Positions 20,562 to 30,854 of a stretch of 64,000 bases of DNA are shown piece after piece (position 1 is the first letter of the stretch; every line of letters starts with the position of its first letter). The notes beneath the pieces are model-generated. The model saw only the letters and a program-made list of their open reading frames with translations, searched no databases and had not been told where the DNA came from. The DNA is from an uncultured Clostridia bacterium. Lineage in GTDB: Bacteria > Bacillota > Clostridia > Christensenellales > UBA1242. The position numbers and the translations under genes are program-made. The DNA lies in assembly GCA_947627545.1 (NCBI GenBank), contig CANQWK010000003.1:39870-103869 (forward strand), in the 5' to 3' direction.

Positions 20562-20978
20562 TTATTTTATTTTTTGCTTTTGTGCGTGTTTAAGGCTTAA
20601 ACCAATATCTTTTCGGCAATCAATTTTAAAATTTATTAGTTCTGGGGAACTAATTTTTCCCAAATTAACCGCATAATTTAAAAATTTATCGGCAATTGAA
20701 AGGTTATTTAAAACGCAAATCAATTCGTTATAACTTTCTTTACACCTTCTAATAAATTCGGCATTTTTAGCAACCGAAGGTGTAGAATTTAAGTCATCAA
20801 GCAATTTTAAACATTTTTCAATGGCCTGCTTTTTTAACATAAAGTTTTGGTCAAACAAAATAACATCTCGGTTTAAAGCGTCTTTAATATCCTTTTTAAT
20901 TATTAGCACCACAATAATTGAAATTAAGGCAACCACCATGCCAACAATTCCACCCCAAATTGCAATATCTGTTAACAT
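20562..20978 (-). CDS. Hypothetical small membrane protein
   Basis: 138 aa with N-terminal TM; GGGGGAT SD. Confidence 0.7.
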   Translation of the reverse strand: MLTDIAIWGGIVGMVVALISIIVVLIIKKDIKDALNRDVILFDQNFMLKKQAIEKCLKLLDDLNSTPSVAKNAEFIRRCKESYNELICVLNNLSIADKFLNYAVNLGKISSPELINFKIDCRKDIGLSLKHAQKQKIK

Positions 20979-21233
20979 ACATCCCCCTTATTTGATTTTA
21001 GGCAATTAAAAATTACGTTTTATATTAATATTACTCCCTTATTAATATGTTTAGGTAATTAAAAAATTGCATAAATAATTGTTAACCTTATTATATCAAA
21101 CTAAAATAAATTTACAAAACTTTTTATGGCGATTTTAAAAAAAATTTGGAATAAATTTTCCAAACAAAAAATTTTTAAAGGGAAACCTTTATATTTTTTT
21201 AAATAAAGTTAAATTTTTGCAAAGTTAAACAAA

Positions 21234-21255
21234 AAACGGCTAAAATAAGCCGTTT
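21234..21255 (-). terminator. Terminator of HU gene
   Basis: Minus: AAACGGCTTATTTTAGCCGTTTTTTG. Confidence 0.65.
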
Positions 21256-21259
21256 AATG

Positions 21260-21547
21260 TTACTTTTTCTTCAACAAAGATTTGAAGGCAGCACTCAATT
21301 TAATTTGAGGAACTTTGCAAGCAGCAATTTTCATCTTTTTGCCAGTGAAAGGATTAACACCTTCTTTTGCTTTTTTGTCTTTAATGCAAACGTTAAAGAA
21401 ACCTGTAAAGCGTTGTTCGTTACCGTCTTTAACATTTTCTTTCATTTGCTCGCCAGCTGCAGTTAAAACAGCTTTAACTTGAGCAATTGAAAAGCCAGAC
21501 CTGTCAGCAACTTGTTTGTGGAAATCTCCAATACCAATAATCTCCAT
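21260..21547 (-). CDS. HU family DNA-binding protein
   Basis: DRSGFSIAQVKAVLTA...FTGFFNVCIKDKKAKEGVNPFTGKKMKIAACKVPQIKLSAAFKSLL. Confidence 0.92.
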   Translation of the reverse strand: MEIIGIGDFHKQVADRSGFSIAQVKAVLTAAGEQMKENVKDGNEQRFTGFFNVCIKDKKAKEGVNPFTGKKMKIAACKVPQIKLSAAFKSLLKKK

Positions 21548-21823
21548 ATTGTTCTCCTTTTATTTGTTGAATGTTTCAACTGTTAAAATGCTAGCAAATC
21601 AAAAGTTAAAAATCAACTAATTTTAACCGATTTTTTTAAATTTTTTAAAAATTTTAATTAAAATGATTTTTATCAACTTTTTATTGCAAAATTTTAATAA
21701 AAATACTAGCAATTTAATTAAAAATGTGTTAGAATATAACAACCTAAATTAAAAAACAACTTAAAATGGTTAAATTTTGCCTAATGGCAAGGTTTAGTTT
21801 ATGCTTTAAAAAAGGAAGTAATT

Positions 21824-23638
21824 ATGGATATAAGAAATATTGCAATTATTGCGCACGTGGACCACGGCAAAACTAGTTTGGTTAATGCTCTTTTAAAACA
21901 GGGAGGCGTGTTTAGGGAAAATCAAGATGTGCAGGACAGGGTTATGGACTCTAACGCTTTGGAGCGTGAACGCGGCATAACCATTCTTTCAAAAAACTGC
22001 TCGGCTTTCTATAAGGACACGAAAATTAACATTGTTGATACCCCCGGACATGCCGATTTCGGCGGCGAAGTTGAGCGTGTTTTAAAAATGGTTGACGGCG
22101 TTTTGTTGGTTGTAGATGCGTTTGAAGGTCCAATGCCTCAAACTCGTTTTGTGCTAGAAAAGGCACTTGCCCTTAACTTAAAAGTGGTTATTGTTATAAA
22201 CAAAATAGACCGCCCAGACGCTCGCCTAGACGTTGTTGCTGACGAAGTGCTAGAACTTATGCTAGACCTTAACGCAACAGACGAACAACTAGATAGTCCA
22301 ATTGTTTACTGCTCGGCAAGGGCAGGCGTTGCCACTAAGGACTATAAGCAGCCAGGCAAAGATATGGCTCCACTTTTTGAAACAATAATTAGCCATATCG
22401 ACCCACCAAATATGGACGAAAGTTTGCCTTTTCAAATGTTAATTTCTTCAACCGAACAAAATGACTATTTAGGCAAATTAGCGGTAGGTAAGGTAGAAAC
22501 AGGCAAAATTAAACTTAATCAAACCGTGTATGTTAAAAATTATTTTGACGAAAGCAAAAAATATTCAGGCAAAGTGGTTAACATATTTAATTTTGACGGC
22601 TTAAAGCGAGATAACATAGAGTTTGGCACGGCAGGGGACATAATTTGTATTGCCGGTTTGCCAGACATCACAATTGGCGACACAGTTAGCGAAACTCCTG
22701 AAATGGAGGCTATTCCTTTTGTTAAAATAAGCGAACCAAGCGTGGAAATGACCTTTATGGTAAATGATAGCCCATTTGCCGGCAAGGAAGGTAAATTCGT
22801 TACTAGCCGCCACATTAAAGATAGGCTTTACAAAGAGGCAGTTAAAGATTTGTCGCTTCAAGTTAGCGATGGCGACACTGCCGACCAATTTAAAGTGCGT
22901 GGCAGGGGAGAAATGCACTTATCAATCCTTATTGAAAACATGCGCCGAGATGGCTATGAATTTCAAGTTAGCCGCCCACGAGTTTTATTTAAAACAATCA
23001 ACGGCGTTAGAAACGAACCTATTGATAAAGTGGTGCTAGATGTTCCAGAAGATTGCGTTGGCACAGTTATGCAATCTATGGGCGTAAAGCGTGGCGAACT
23101 TATTAGCATGAACACCATTGGCAGCCGTATGCGCCTTCAATTTTTAGTGCCTAGCCGTGGTTTGTTCGGCTATAAATCTCAACTTTTAACCGATACTCGC
23201 GGCGAAGGCGTTATGTCCAGCATTTTTGATAGTTATCAACCTTATAAAGGCGAAATTGAAGGGCGAAACAGCGGCTCGCTAATCAGTTACGAAACCGGCG
23301 AGGCAATCACTTATGGTTTGTTTAACGCTCAAGGCAGGGGCAGATTGCTTGTCCGCCCAGGCGATAAGGTATATTTAGGTCAAGTTGTGGGCATTAACCC
23401 TAAGGGAGATGATATTGTTGTTAACGTCTGCAAGAAAAAACAACTAACCAACACTCGCAGCAGCGCAAGTGATGAAGCACTTAAATTAACGCCTATTCAA
23501 ACCATGACGCTTGAAGAAGCGTTAGAATTTATTGCCGATGATGAACTTGTTGAAGTAACTCCGCAGAGCATTCGCATCCGCAAATCTATTTTAGACCACC
23601 AGTTACGCGCAAAAGCCAGAAAACCAATTGTGGAATAG
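21824..23638 (+). CDS. typA: Translational GTPase TypA/BipA
   Basis: [51 protein letters not shown]. Confidence 0.98.
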   Translation: MDIRNIAIIAHVDHGKTSLVNALLKQGGVFRENQDVQDRVMDSNALERERGITILSKNCSAFYKDTKINIVDTPGHADFGGEVERVLKMVDGVLLVVDAFEGPMPQTRFVLEKALALNLKVVIVINKIDRPDARLDVVADEVLELMLDLNATDEQLDSPIVYCSARAGVATKDYKQPGKDMAPLFETIISHIDPPNMDESLPFQMLISSTEQNDYLGKLAVGKVETGKIKLNQTVYVKNYFDESKKYSGKVVNIFNFDGLKRDNIEFGTAGDIICIAGLPDITIGDTVSETPEMEAIPFVKISEPSVEMTFMVNDSPFAGKEGKFVTSRHIKDRLYKEAVKDLSLQVSDGDTADQFKVRGRGEMHLSILIENMRRDGYEFQVSRPRVLFKTINGVRNEPIDKVVLDVPEDCVGTVMQSMGVKRGELISMNTIGSRMRLQFLVPSRGLFGYKSQLLTDTRGEGVMSSIFDSYQPYKGEIEGRNSGSLISYETGEAITYGLFNAQGRGRLLVRPGDKVYLGQVVGINPKGDDIVVNVCKKKQLTNTRSSASDEALKLTPIQTMTLEEALEFIADDELVEVTPQSIRIRKSILDHQLRAKARKPIVE

Positions 23639-23652
23639 GCACATTTCGCTCG

Positions 23653-23712
23653 CTCGGTATATCAAAGGGAAATTACTCGGTATAGCAAAGGAAATTGTGG
23701 TACGGCAAAGGT
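23653..23712. repeat. Degenerate ~23-bp tandem repeat, ~3 units
   Basis: CTCGGTATATCAAAGGGAAATTA / CTCGGTATAGCAAAGGAAATTGT / GGTACGGCAAAGG. Confidence 0.6.
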
Positions 23713-23734
23713 AAAAACAAAATAAAAGGAAAAC

Positions 23735-23992
23735 ATGAAACAAACGCAAAATGATATGTATGATAAGGCCTTTAAAGTGGCAAAACGCATTGGAATTACA
23801 GTTTTGTGCTGTGTTCCTGTGCTTATTGCGTTTGCCTATTTAACGCGAAATGTTATAAAAAGTAACGCTCTTCAAATTGTTTGTTTTACTATCATAATGG
23901 GGGTGGCGGTGCTGGTTGTGGAACTTGTTGCTCGTAAAAAAGAAAAAACTAAAAAAGAAAATCAAATTGAACATAAAGATGTATTCAAGTAG
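23735..23992 (+). CDS. Hypothetical small membrane protein
   Basis: 85 aa, two TM segments, AAAGGA SD. Confidence 0.65.
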   Translation: MKQTQNDMYDKAFKVAKRIGITVLCCVPVLIAFAYLTRNVIKSNALQIVCFTIIMGVAVLVVELVARKKEKTKKENQIEHKDVFK

Positions 23993-24104
23993 CGCTTTGT
24001 TTTAATCATGTTCACTTAACTGCAATTTGTTAAAAGCAAAAAAATTTAGTATTGACAAAATTTGTTTTTAATGATATAATGCAAATATGTTTTAAGGAGT
24101 AAGC

Positions 24105-24386
24105 ATGATTAAATATAGAAGAAAAATAGAATTAGCTAAAAATTCAATAGATACCAATTTGGCGGCGTTTAATGTTGGCTACACAAAATATTCAGTTGAA
24201 GAGTTAAAAAAATTAACCGCTACCGAACTTGAAAGGGAAAACTTGGTTTGCGAAAATTTAAAATATAAAACCGGAACTCGCAAGCAACTTGAACAACTTT
24301 CAATTAAAGAACTTATGACTTTAAGAGATAATTCATATTATCAGTACGTTGTTGAATTGGAAAAACATACGGCAGAAAAATTTTAG
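24105..24386 (+). CDS. Hypothetical protein
   Basis: 93 aa, TTGACA/TATAAT promoter and AAGGAG SD upstream. Confidence 0.65.
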   Translation: MIKYRRKIELAKNSIDTNLAAFNVGYTKYSVEELKKLTATELERENLVCENLKYKTGTRKQLEQLSIKELMTLRDNSYYQYVVELEKHTAEKF

Positions 24387-24451
24387 CATAAAAAACTCAC
24401 CAATTATTTGCCACACAACAACATTTATAGTGCTTTTGATATTTAACCATT

Positions 24452-24480
24452 AAACACGAGTTACTCGTGTTTTTTCTTTT
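24452..24480 (+). terminator. Rho-independent terminator
   Basis: AACACGAGT TA CTCGTGTT TTTTC. Confidence 0.75.
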
Positions 24481-24577
24481 TATTGGCAAAAAATTGCAAG
24501 TTTTATATAAATTTAATTTATATAAATTTTAGACGGCAAAAATCTTTACAAATTAAAAAAAATATTGTAAAATAATA

Positions 24578-24681
24578 TAACCTATTGTGTAGGTTATTGT
24601 TTTGTAAATTTTTAAATTAGCATATATTGTATGGGTTTTAATAATTTATACAATATATAGTAAATAATTTGCAAAACAATT
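24578..24681 (+). promoter_or_regulatory. Structured 5' leader of dnaB (two hairpins)
   Basis: Hairpin TAACCTA-TTGTG-TAGGTTA (24578-24596); outer stem 24596-24610/24666-24680 (15 bp incl. one G-U) enclosing perfect 11-bp ATATATTGTAT/ATACAATATAT; promoter TTTACA-17-TAAAAT at 24545-24573. Confidence 0.6.
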
Positions 24682-24698
24682 TATAGAAGGAGTTAGTT

Positions 24699-26138
24699 AT
24701 GGCTAATGTTACCGCAATGCCGCGTATTGCACCTAATAGTTTAGAAGCAGAACAAAGTTTGCTTGGATGTTTCTTTTTATCTAATGAAGTGTGCGTGGAC
24801 ACTTTCCCTGTGCTTGGCGTAAATGAATTTTATTCTTCAACGCACCAAAAAATCTATCAGGCTATGCTAGATAACTATTATAAAGATATTCCTATTGACT
24901 ATGTTACCGTTTGCAAGGTGCTTGAAGATAAAAATCAGTTGGAAGAAGTGGGTGGGCTAAGTTATATAACGGAACTTACAAATTTTGTGCCTAGTGCCGC
25001 TAACTATAAATCTTATTATGACATTGTGCATGGCGACAGCGTTTTAAGGCAGGTTATAGATGCTTGTCAAGATGTTATTAACATGGCTTTTCAGCGTAAA
25101 GACTCCGCCGAAGTGCTTGCCGCTGCCGAAAAAGCAATTTTCGATATTGGACAAGCTCACCGAAAGGGCGACCTTGAACATATTCGCAAAGGCATTAGCG
25201 AAGCGCTAGATTTAATGGAAAAAATTTCAATAGACCCTAACAGCAACAGCGGAATTAGGGTAGGCTTTCCAACTCTTGATAAATGTACAAACGGCTTTAA
25301 ACCAGGCGAACTTATCATTATTGCCGCTCGCCCAGGTATTGGTAAAACCACTTTGGCTGTTAATTTTGCGGTTAATTCCGCACTTAAATATGGCAAAACA
25401 ATTGCAATGTTCGACCTTGAAATGTCCATGCTTCAAGTGGCACAGCGTTTCATTTGCTCAACCGGACGAGTTGCCATGGATTTGGTTAAGGGCGGCAGCA
25501 AAGATACCACCGTTTGGTCAACCTTAATTGAAACTAAAAAGATTTTGGAAAACTCCAACATTTATATTGACGATACAACCAATGTAACCCCAGCCGATAT
25601 TTTAGGCAAATGCCGAAAATTAAAGGCAAAAATAGGTTTAGATATGGTTATTATAGACTATTTGCAACTAATGAAAAGCGAAAAGCAGAGTAAAGACGGC
25701 AGCCGTCAGCAAGAAGTTGCCGATTTAACTCGAAACCTAAAACTTGCAGCGAGAGAGTTAGGCGTGCCAATAATTTTATTGAGCCAACTTAACCGTGAAA
25801 GCGAAAAACGAACAGACAAAACACCGCAATTAAGCGATTTGCGAGAAAGTGGTAGTATAGAACAAGACGCAGACATTGTTATGTTTATTGCCGACATTAA
25901 AGCAGAAAACGTGCCAGAAGATAACAGCGATGACGCATTAGATTATTCGCTTGTTATAGCAAAACATCGTAACGGCCCACGCGGTACAATTCCAATTAAG
26001 TGGAAGAGCGAGTTTACGCAATTCTATGAAAATGGAAAGGACACATTATACACCAAAAACACAAGCAAAGTGCAGAAGGAAACGGTTTTAACCGCCACTG
26101 ACGACACTGACTTCGATGACATTTTTAAAGAAGAATAA
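24699..26138 (+). CDS. dnaB: Replicative DNA helicase DnaB
   Basis: APNSLEAEQSLLGC; IIIAARPGIGKTTLAVNFA; VIIDYLQLM; LSQLNRESEKR; DLRESGSIEQDAD. Confidence 0.98.
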   Translation: MANVTAMPRIAPNSLEAEQSLLGCFFLSNEVCVDTFPVLGVNEFYSSTHQKIYQAMLDNYYKDIPIDYVTVCKVLEDKNQLEEVGGLSYITELTNFVPSAANYKSYYDIVHGDSVLRQVIDACQDVINMAFQRKDSAEVLAAAEKAIFDIGQAHRKGDLEHIRKGISEALDLMEKISIDPNSNSGIRVGFPTLDKCTNGFKPGELIIIAARPGIGKTTLAVNFAVNSALKYGKTIAMFDLEMSMLQVAQRFICSTGRVAMDLVKGGSKDTTVWSTLIETKKILENSNIYIDDTTNVTPADILGKCRKLKAKIGLDMVIIDYLQLMKSEKQSKDGSRQQEVADLTRNLKLAARELGVPIILLSQLNRESEKRTDKTPQLSDLRESGSIEQDADIVMFIADIKAENVPEDNSDDALDYSLVIAKHRNGPRGTIPIKWKSEFTQFYENGKDTLYTKNTSKVQKETVLTATDDTDFDDIFKEE

Positions 26139-26282
26139 AAATATTTGATATGCTTTGAATTAAAAATTTTAAAAAAATTGCAGATTTCATTTCTCAAAAT
26201 TAATAAATAAAAACCAAATTTTATAGTTATTAATAATAAAAAAATAATAAAGTTATTTATTTATAATTTAAAAGGAGTTTTT

Positions 26283-26819
26283 ATGAAATATTATCATGGT
26301 TCTCCCAATGGAAATTTAACCGAATTAACAGTCGAAAAGTCTAACGATGGCTATGTTTATCTTACTCCAGATTATTCAGCCGCAGTTATGTATGGCGCTT
26401 GCTCGCTAAGGTTTTGGAATTTTCATGTTGAAAAGAAAAAATTGATTATTAGAGAAATTGCCAAAGATGGTTTTAAAACTATGTATAAAGGCGTGCCGTT
26501 TTACATTTATTCAACAGATGATATTGGCGAGTTTGAAGAGAGTGATGTAAAGGGTAGAAAAGCTGTTAGAATGAAGCACGATGTTAAACTTAAAGAAAAA
26601 GAATTTGTGCCCGATGCCTATGAAAAAATTATGGAACTTTACAACAAAGGCGAATTAATATTGTGGTTTTGGGATGAATATACCGATGAAGAGAGAGAAA
26701 GATGTGTTAATGGTATGCACAAAACTTTCACAAAAGAAATTATGCAAGATGAAAAAACAAGATTTCCAGACGAATATGAACTTCTTATTAAATTGCGCCC
26801 AGAAATGAAAATAGATTAA
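26283..26819 (+). CDS. Uncharacterised protein with possible ADP-ribosyltransferase-like N-terminus
   Basis: MKYYHGSPNGNLTELT...YVYLTPDYSAAVMYG resembles H-Y type ART motif spacing. Confidence 0.6.
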   Translation: MKYYHGSPNGNLTELTVEKSNDGYVYLTPDYSAAVMYGACSLRFWNFHVEKKKLIIREIAKDGFKTMYKGVPFYIYSTDDIGEFEESDVKGRKAVRMKHDVKLKEKEFVPDAYEKIMELYNKGELILWFWDEYTDEERERCVNGMHKTFTKEIMQDEKTRFPDEYELLIKLRPEMKID

Positions 26820-26996
26820 AATTTTTAAATTGGCAAAAATTAAAATAAAAATAACAATAATAAATATGTAAAATGTAATATTTATAAAAAAATAACAAAA
26901 ATGTTTAATTAAAATTAATTAAAAATGTTAAAAATTACAAAAACACTAAAAATTAGCAAAAAAACAGTTGAAAACTGTTATAAAAAGGAGATAATT

Positions 26997-27416
26997 ATGA
27001 TTATTGATGAAATAAAAAAGGGAAATGTTCAGGCAATGAAGGAGCATGATGCTGTGGCAAGGGCAATTTATGGCGTGGTTATGAACAAAGTGCTTTTAAA
27101 CAGCATCGAACTTAAAAAGGACGGCAAAGCGCAAACCGATAACGATGTTATTCAAATTTTACAAAAAACCATTAAAGAATTGACCGAAGAAAAGGAAAAT
27201 TATTTAAAAGTTAAAAACGCAGCCGAAGCGGAAAACATTGAAAAGCAAATGCAACTTATTGCCAAATATTTGCCTAAAATGTTAAGCGAAAATGAAATTA
27301 AAAACATAATTAATGGCTTGGCGGACAAATCAATTCCTGCCGTTATGAAACATTTTAAAGAAAATTATGCTGGCAAAGTAGATATGAGCCTTGTAAACAA
27401 AATTGCTCGTGGCTAA
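26997..27416 (+). CDS. yqeY: GatB/YqeY domain protein
   Basis: Long-helix AMKEHDAVARAIYGVVMNKV...KQMQLIAKYLPKMLSENEI; start placed at MIIDEIKKGN with AAGGAG SD. Confidence 0.85.
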   Translation: MIIDEIKKGNVQAMKEHDAVARAIYGVVMNKVLLNSIELKKDGKAQTDNDVIQILQKTIKELTEEKENYLKVKNAAEAENIEKQMQLIAKYLPKMLSENEIKNIINGLADKSIPAVMKHFKENYAGKVDMSLVNKIARG

Positions 27417-27434
27417 CTGCGTTTTAGGGGGAAA

Positions 27435-28028
27435 ATGGAAAATTTAGTTAATACATCACATTCAATTAATGATAAAGCATTTAAACTGCTAACAAAAAAA
27501 TTAAAAGATGAAAAAATTGAAAAAATAATTGATGCAGGTAGCGGCAAAACAAGTGCTAGCATAGTTTTAAAATATTACCCACAAGCGATGGTAGATGCAG
27601 TTGTTTACCCAGGAGATAACCGCAAAAAAAATCCGTTAGAAAATGCCATTGGCAGCGACCGATTAAATGTGGTGGAACTAGATTTGTGCAGTTCATCGGT
27701 GGTGGGCAATTATGATTTATGCCTTGCAATGCAAACTTTAGGCGAAGCGCAAAACTTTGGCAATAGTTTTGAAAAATTGTTTCATAGCATAATGGACATT
27801 CGCGCAAAATGGTTTGTGCTTTATGATATTTTGGAAGACCCTTGCGTGCATTATCGCTATATTGAGCAATATTTGAAAGAAAAGGGCTTTAAAATTATAA
27901 CCAAAAAGAAATTTAGAAACCCGCATCCAGAACACTACCCAAAAGTTAAGTTCGACAAGTACAAACTTGAATTTGACAGCAAACACTTTGTGGGGTATTT
28001 AATAAAAAATTTAAACATGGAAAAATAG
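27435..28028 (+). CDS. Class I SAM-dependent methyltransferase-like protein
   Basis: KIIDAGSGKTSASIVL (GxGx motif-I-like), NYDLCLAMQTLGEA. Confidence 0.5.
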   Translation: MENLVNTSHSINDKAFKLLTKKLKDEKIEKIIDAGSGKTSASIVLKYYPQAMVDAVVYPGDNRKKNPLENAIGSDRLNVVELDLCSSSVVGNYDLCLAMQTLGEAQNFGNSFEKLFHSIMDIRAKWFVLYDILEDPCVHYRYIEQYLKEKGFKIITKKKFRNPHPEHYPKVKFDKYKLEFDSKHFVGYLIKNLNMEK

Positions 28029-28029
28029 A

Positions 28030-28725
28030 ATGAAAAAAATTGAAAATGCAGATTATCTTGTTCATTTTCCAAAAGAAATTGAACGAATAGTTAAAAATGG
28101 TGTAGATTATGCAATAAAAAAGAAACAGGAATATTGCAAAGTTTTTGATTGCAATATGGCAGATATTCCGCAACTTAAAGCGTCAATTTTTACCAAAAGA
28201 GAAGATTTTGTTAACTATATTAAACAAATTTCTAACGGACATCAGCCGCCAGAATGGGCAACAGGTTGCTTTTATAATGGTGAAATTCAAATTTATGCAG
28301 ATGCAAATGATGTTGTTGAATTGAACTGGCGAATGGGCAATTTGGCTCATGAAACTGTACATTTAATGTTTAATAAATTGATTTATGATAAATTAAAAAT
28401 TCAGCGAATTGTGTGGTTAGATGAGAGTTTTGCAAATTATTTAGACGGCGTATCTTTGGCATGGAATGGTGATAGTTGGGAAAAACTTGTGGAAAGGTTG
28501 TTGCCTTACAAAAATTTTGATGTAAACAAACTAAACAACTCTAAAAAAATTATAACTAGCAAATATAATGGTTATGATATGTTTCATATAATTGGCAAAT
28601 ATATTTTTGAAAACAATTTGCAAAAAGAATTTTTGGAAAAGATAAAAACAAATAGAAAAGAAATTATTGCACAAGGCAAAACAATTTTGGCAACAGCAAT
28701 TGACTGGTTTTTACGTTTGAAATAA
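28030..28725 (+). CDS. Zincin-type metallopeptidase-like protein (gluzincin, HExxH)
   Basis: NLAHETVHLMFN HExxH followed by WLDESFANYLDG (third-ligand Glu pattern). Confidence 0.7.
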   Translation: MKKIENADYLVHFPKEIERIVKNGVDYAIKKKQEYCKVFDCNMADIPQLKASIFTKREDFVNYIKQISNGHQPPEWATGCFYNGEIQIYADANDVVELNWRMGNLAHETVHLMFNKLIYDKLKIQRIVWLDESFANYLDGVSLAWNGDSWEKLVERLLPYKNFDVNKLNNSKKIITSKYNGYDMFHIIGKYIFENNLQKEFLEKIKTNRKEIIAQGKTILATAIDWFLRLK

Positions 28726-28788
28726 AAAACAATTTGAGAAAATAAAGAAATAAATGGAAATAAAGAAATAGAAAAAGGAAAATTAAAT

Positions 28789-28819
28789 TTTAAGGCTATT
28801 TTGGTTGCCTTATTTTTTT
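28789..28819 (+). terminator. Terminator upstream of gyrB
   Basis: TAAGGC...GCCTTA TTTTTTT. Confidence 0.6.
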
Positions 28820-28832
28820 TGTTTTGCTAAAA

Positions 28833-28860
28833 TTATATTATATATTTATATATAATATAA
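28833..28860. promoter_or_regulatory. Perfect 12-bp AT inverted repeat upstream of gyrB
   Basis: TTATATTATATA TTTA TATATAATATAA. Confidence 0.6.
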
Positions 28861-28893
28861 ATTGTTGTATTTTATATGTTTTAAGGAGATTTT

Positions 28894-30846
28894 ATGACAG
28901 ACGATTTAAAAGTAACTAGTGATTATGGTGCTAGTGCCATTCAAGTGCTTGAAGGCTTAGAGCCGGTTAGAAAACGTCCCGGCATGTACATCGGCAGCAC
29001 CGACGAAAAAGGTTTGCATCATTTGGTAACCGAAATTGTTGATAACTCTATTGATGAAGCCTTGGCTGGCTATTGTAACGAAATTAAAGTTGACATCAAC
29101 GAAGATGGCTCGGTTAGTGTGCTAGACAATGGTCGTGGCATTCCTACCGGCATTCATGCAAAGGAAGGCATCAGTGCAGCCGAATTGGTGCTTACTAAAC
29201 TTCATGCTGGCGGAAAGTTCGGTGGCGGTGGATATAAAATTTCGGGCGGTTTGCACGGAGTTGGTCTTTCCGTTGTTAATGCGTTAAGCGAAACGCTTAT
29301 TTTAGATATTTATCAAAACGGAAATCATTATACACAAGAGTATCATAGGGGTAAGCCGGTGGACCGTCTTGCCGTTGTGGGAAATGTTCCGCTTGAGCAG
29401 ACAGGAACAAAAGTTACATTTAAACCTGACAATGAAATTTTTCCTATAACCGAGTTTAATTACGACACATTAAAATCTAGGTTGCGTGAAATTGCCTTTT
29501 TAAATAAGGGGCTTAGAATTGAACTTAAAGATTTCAGGCCAGGCAAAGAGCGTGAAAATATTTATCAATTTATGGGCGGAATTCAGGAATTTGTTGCCGA
29601 TTTAACCGAAAATAAGGCATGTATTTTTCCTGAGCCAATATATGTAGATAAGGTTTATAAATACAAGCGAAAGGACGAAAATGGTCAGCCGCAGGACGCA
29701 ACTTGCGAAATTGAATTTAGTTTTCAATATACCGATAGTTACACCGAAAACATACACAGTTATTGCAACAACATAAACACGGAAGAGGGAGGCAAGCACG
29801 AGGAAGGCTTTAAAAATTCCCTTATGAAAATTATTAATGAATATGCTAACAAAAACGGCGCAGGCAAGCAAATAAAACTTTCAGGGGAAGATACTCGCGA
29901 AGGCATAATTGCGGTTATATCGGTTAAGGTGGAAGAGCCTCAGTTTGAAGGCCAAACCAAAACCAAACTTGGCACAGAAGAAATTAAAACCTTTACCGCC
30001 AAAGCACTTGAAGAAACATTTGTAGATTATCTTGAAGAGCATCCAAAAGAGAGCAAAGAACTTATAAATAAATGTATGATATCGCAAAAGGCAAGAGAGG
30101 CAGCCCGCAACGCAAGGGAAGATACAAGGCGAAAAAGTGCGTTAGAAAGCAGCACCTTGCCAGGCAAACTAGCCGATTGTTCTAGCCGAAATGCTGGCGA
30201 GTGTGAAATTTTCATAGTAGAAGGAGATAGTGCGGGCGGCACGGCAAAATCTGGCAGAGATAGGCATTATCAGGCAATTCTTCCGCTAAGAGGTAAAATT
30301 TTAAATGTTGAAAAAACTCGTTTGGCAAGGGCGCTTGAAAATGAAGAAATTAAAGCCATGATAACTGCATTTGGTTGTGGCATTCATGAAAATTGTAATC
30401 CAGACAAATTAAGGTACGACAAAATTATTATTATGACCGATGCCGATGTAGATGGTAGCCATATTGAAATTTTAATGTTGACCTTATTCTTCCGCTATAT
30501 GCGCCCACTAATTGAGCAGGGGCATGTATATGTTGCTCAGCCACCATTGTTTAAGGTAACCAGGGGTAAGCAAACCATTTATTATTATACCGATGAAGAA
30601 AAGGAAAAGGCAGGCATTAACGAAAATGATAAAAATGTTCAGCGCTACAAAGGTTTGGGCGAAATGAACGCCGACCAACTTTGGGAAACAACCATGAACC
30701 CAGCAACACGAACACTTAAAAAAGTGTCTATGAAGGACGCAATAACTTGCAACGAAACTTTTGAAATGTTAATGGGCGATAACCCAGAGGTAAGGCGAGA
30801 ATTTATTGAACAAAACGCAGCCAAAACCAAAAACCTTGATGTTTAG
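28894..30846 (+). CDS. gyrB: DNA gyrase subunit B
   Basis: VRKRPGMYIGSTDEKGLHHLV; EGDSAGGTAKSGRDRHYQAILPLRGKILNVEK; QRYKGLGEMNADQLWETTM. Confidence 0.97.
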   Translation: MTDDLKVTSDYGASAIQVLEGLEPVRKRPGMYIGSTDEKGLHHLVTEIVDNSIDEALAGYCNEIKVDINEDGSVSVLDNGRGIPTGIHAKEGISAAELVLTKLHAGGKFGGGGYKISGGLHGVGLSVVNALSETLILDIYQNGNHYTQEYHRGKPVDRLAVVGNVPLEQTGTKVTFKPDNEIFPITEFNYDTLKSRLREIAFLNKGLRIELKDFRPGKERENIYQFMGGIQEFVADLTENKACIFPEPIYVDKVYKYKRKDENGQPQDATCEIEFSFQYTDSYTENIHSYCNNINTEEGGKHEEGFKNSLMKIINEYANKNGAGKQIKLSGEDTREGIIAVISVKVEEPQFEGQTKTKLGTEEIKTFTAKALEETFVDYLEEHPKESKELINKCMISQKAREAARNAREDTRRKSALESSTLPGKLADCSSRNAGECEIFIVEGDSAGGTAKSGRDRHYQAILPLRGKILNVEKTRLARALENEEIKAMITAFGCGIHENCNPDKLRYDKIIIMTDADVDGSHIEILMLTLFFRYMRPLIEQGHVYVAQPPLFKVTRGKQTIYYYTDEEKEKAGINENDKNVQRYKGLGEMNADQLWETTMNPATRTLKKVSMKDAITCNETFEMLMGDNPEVRREFIEQNAAKTKNLDV

Positions 30847-30854
30847 GAGAAATT

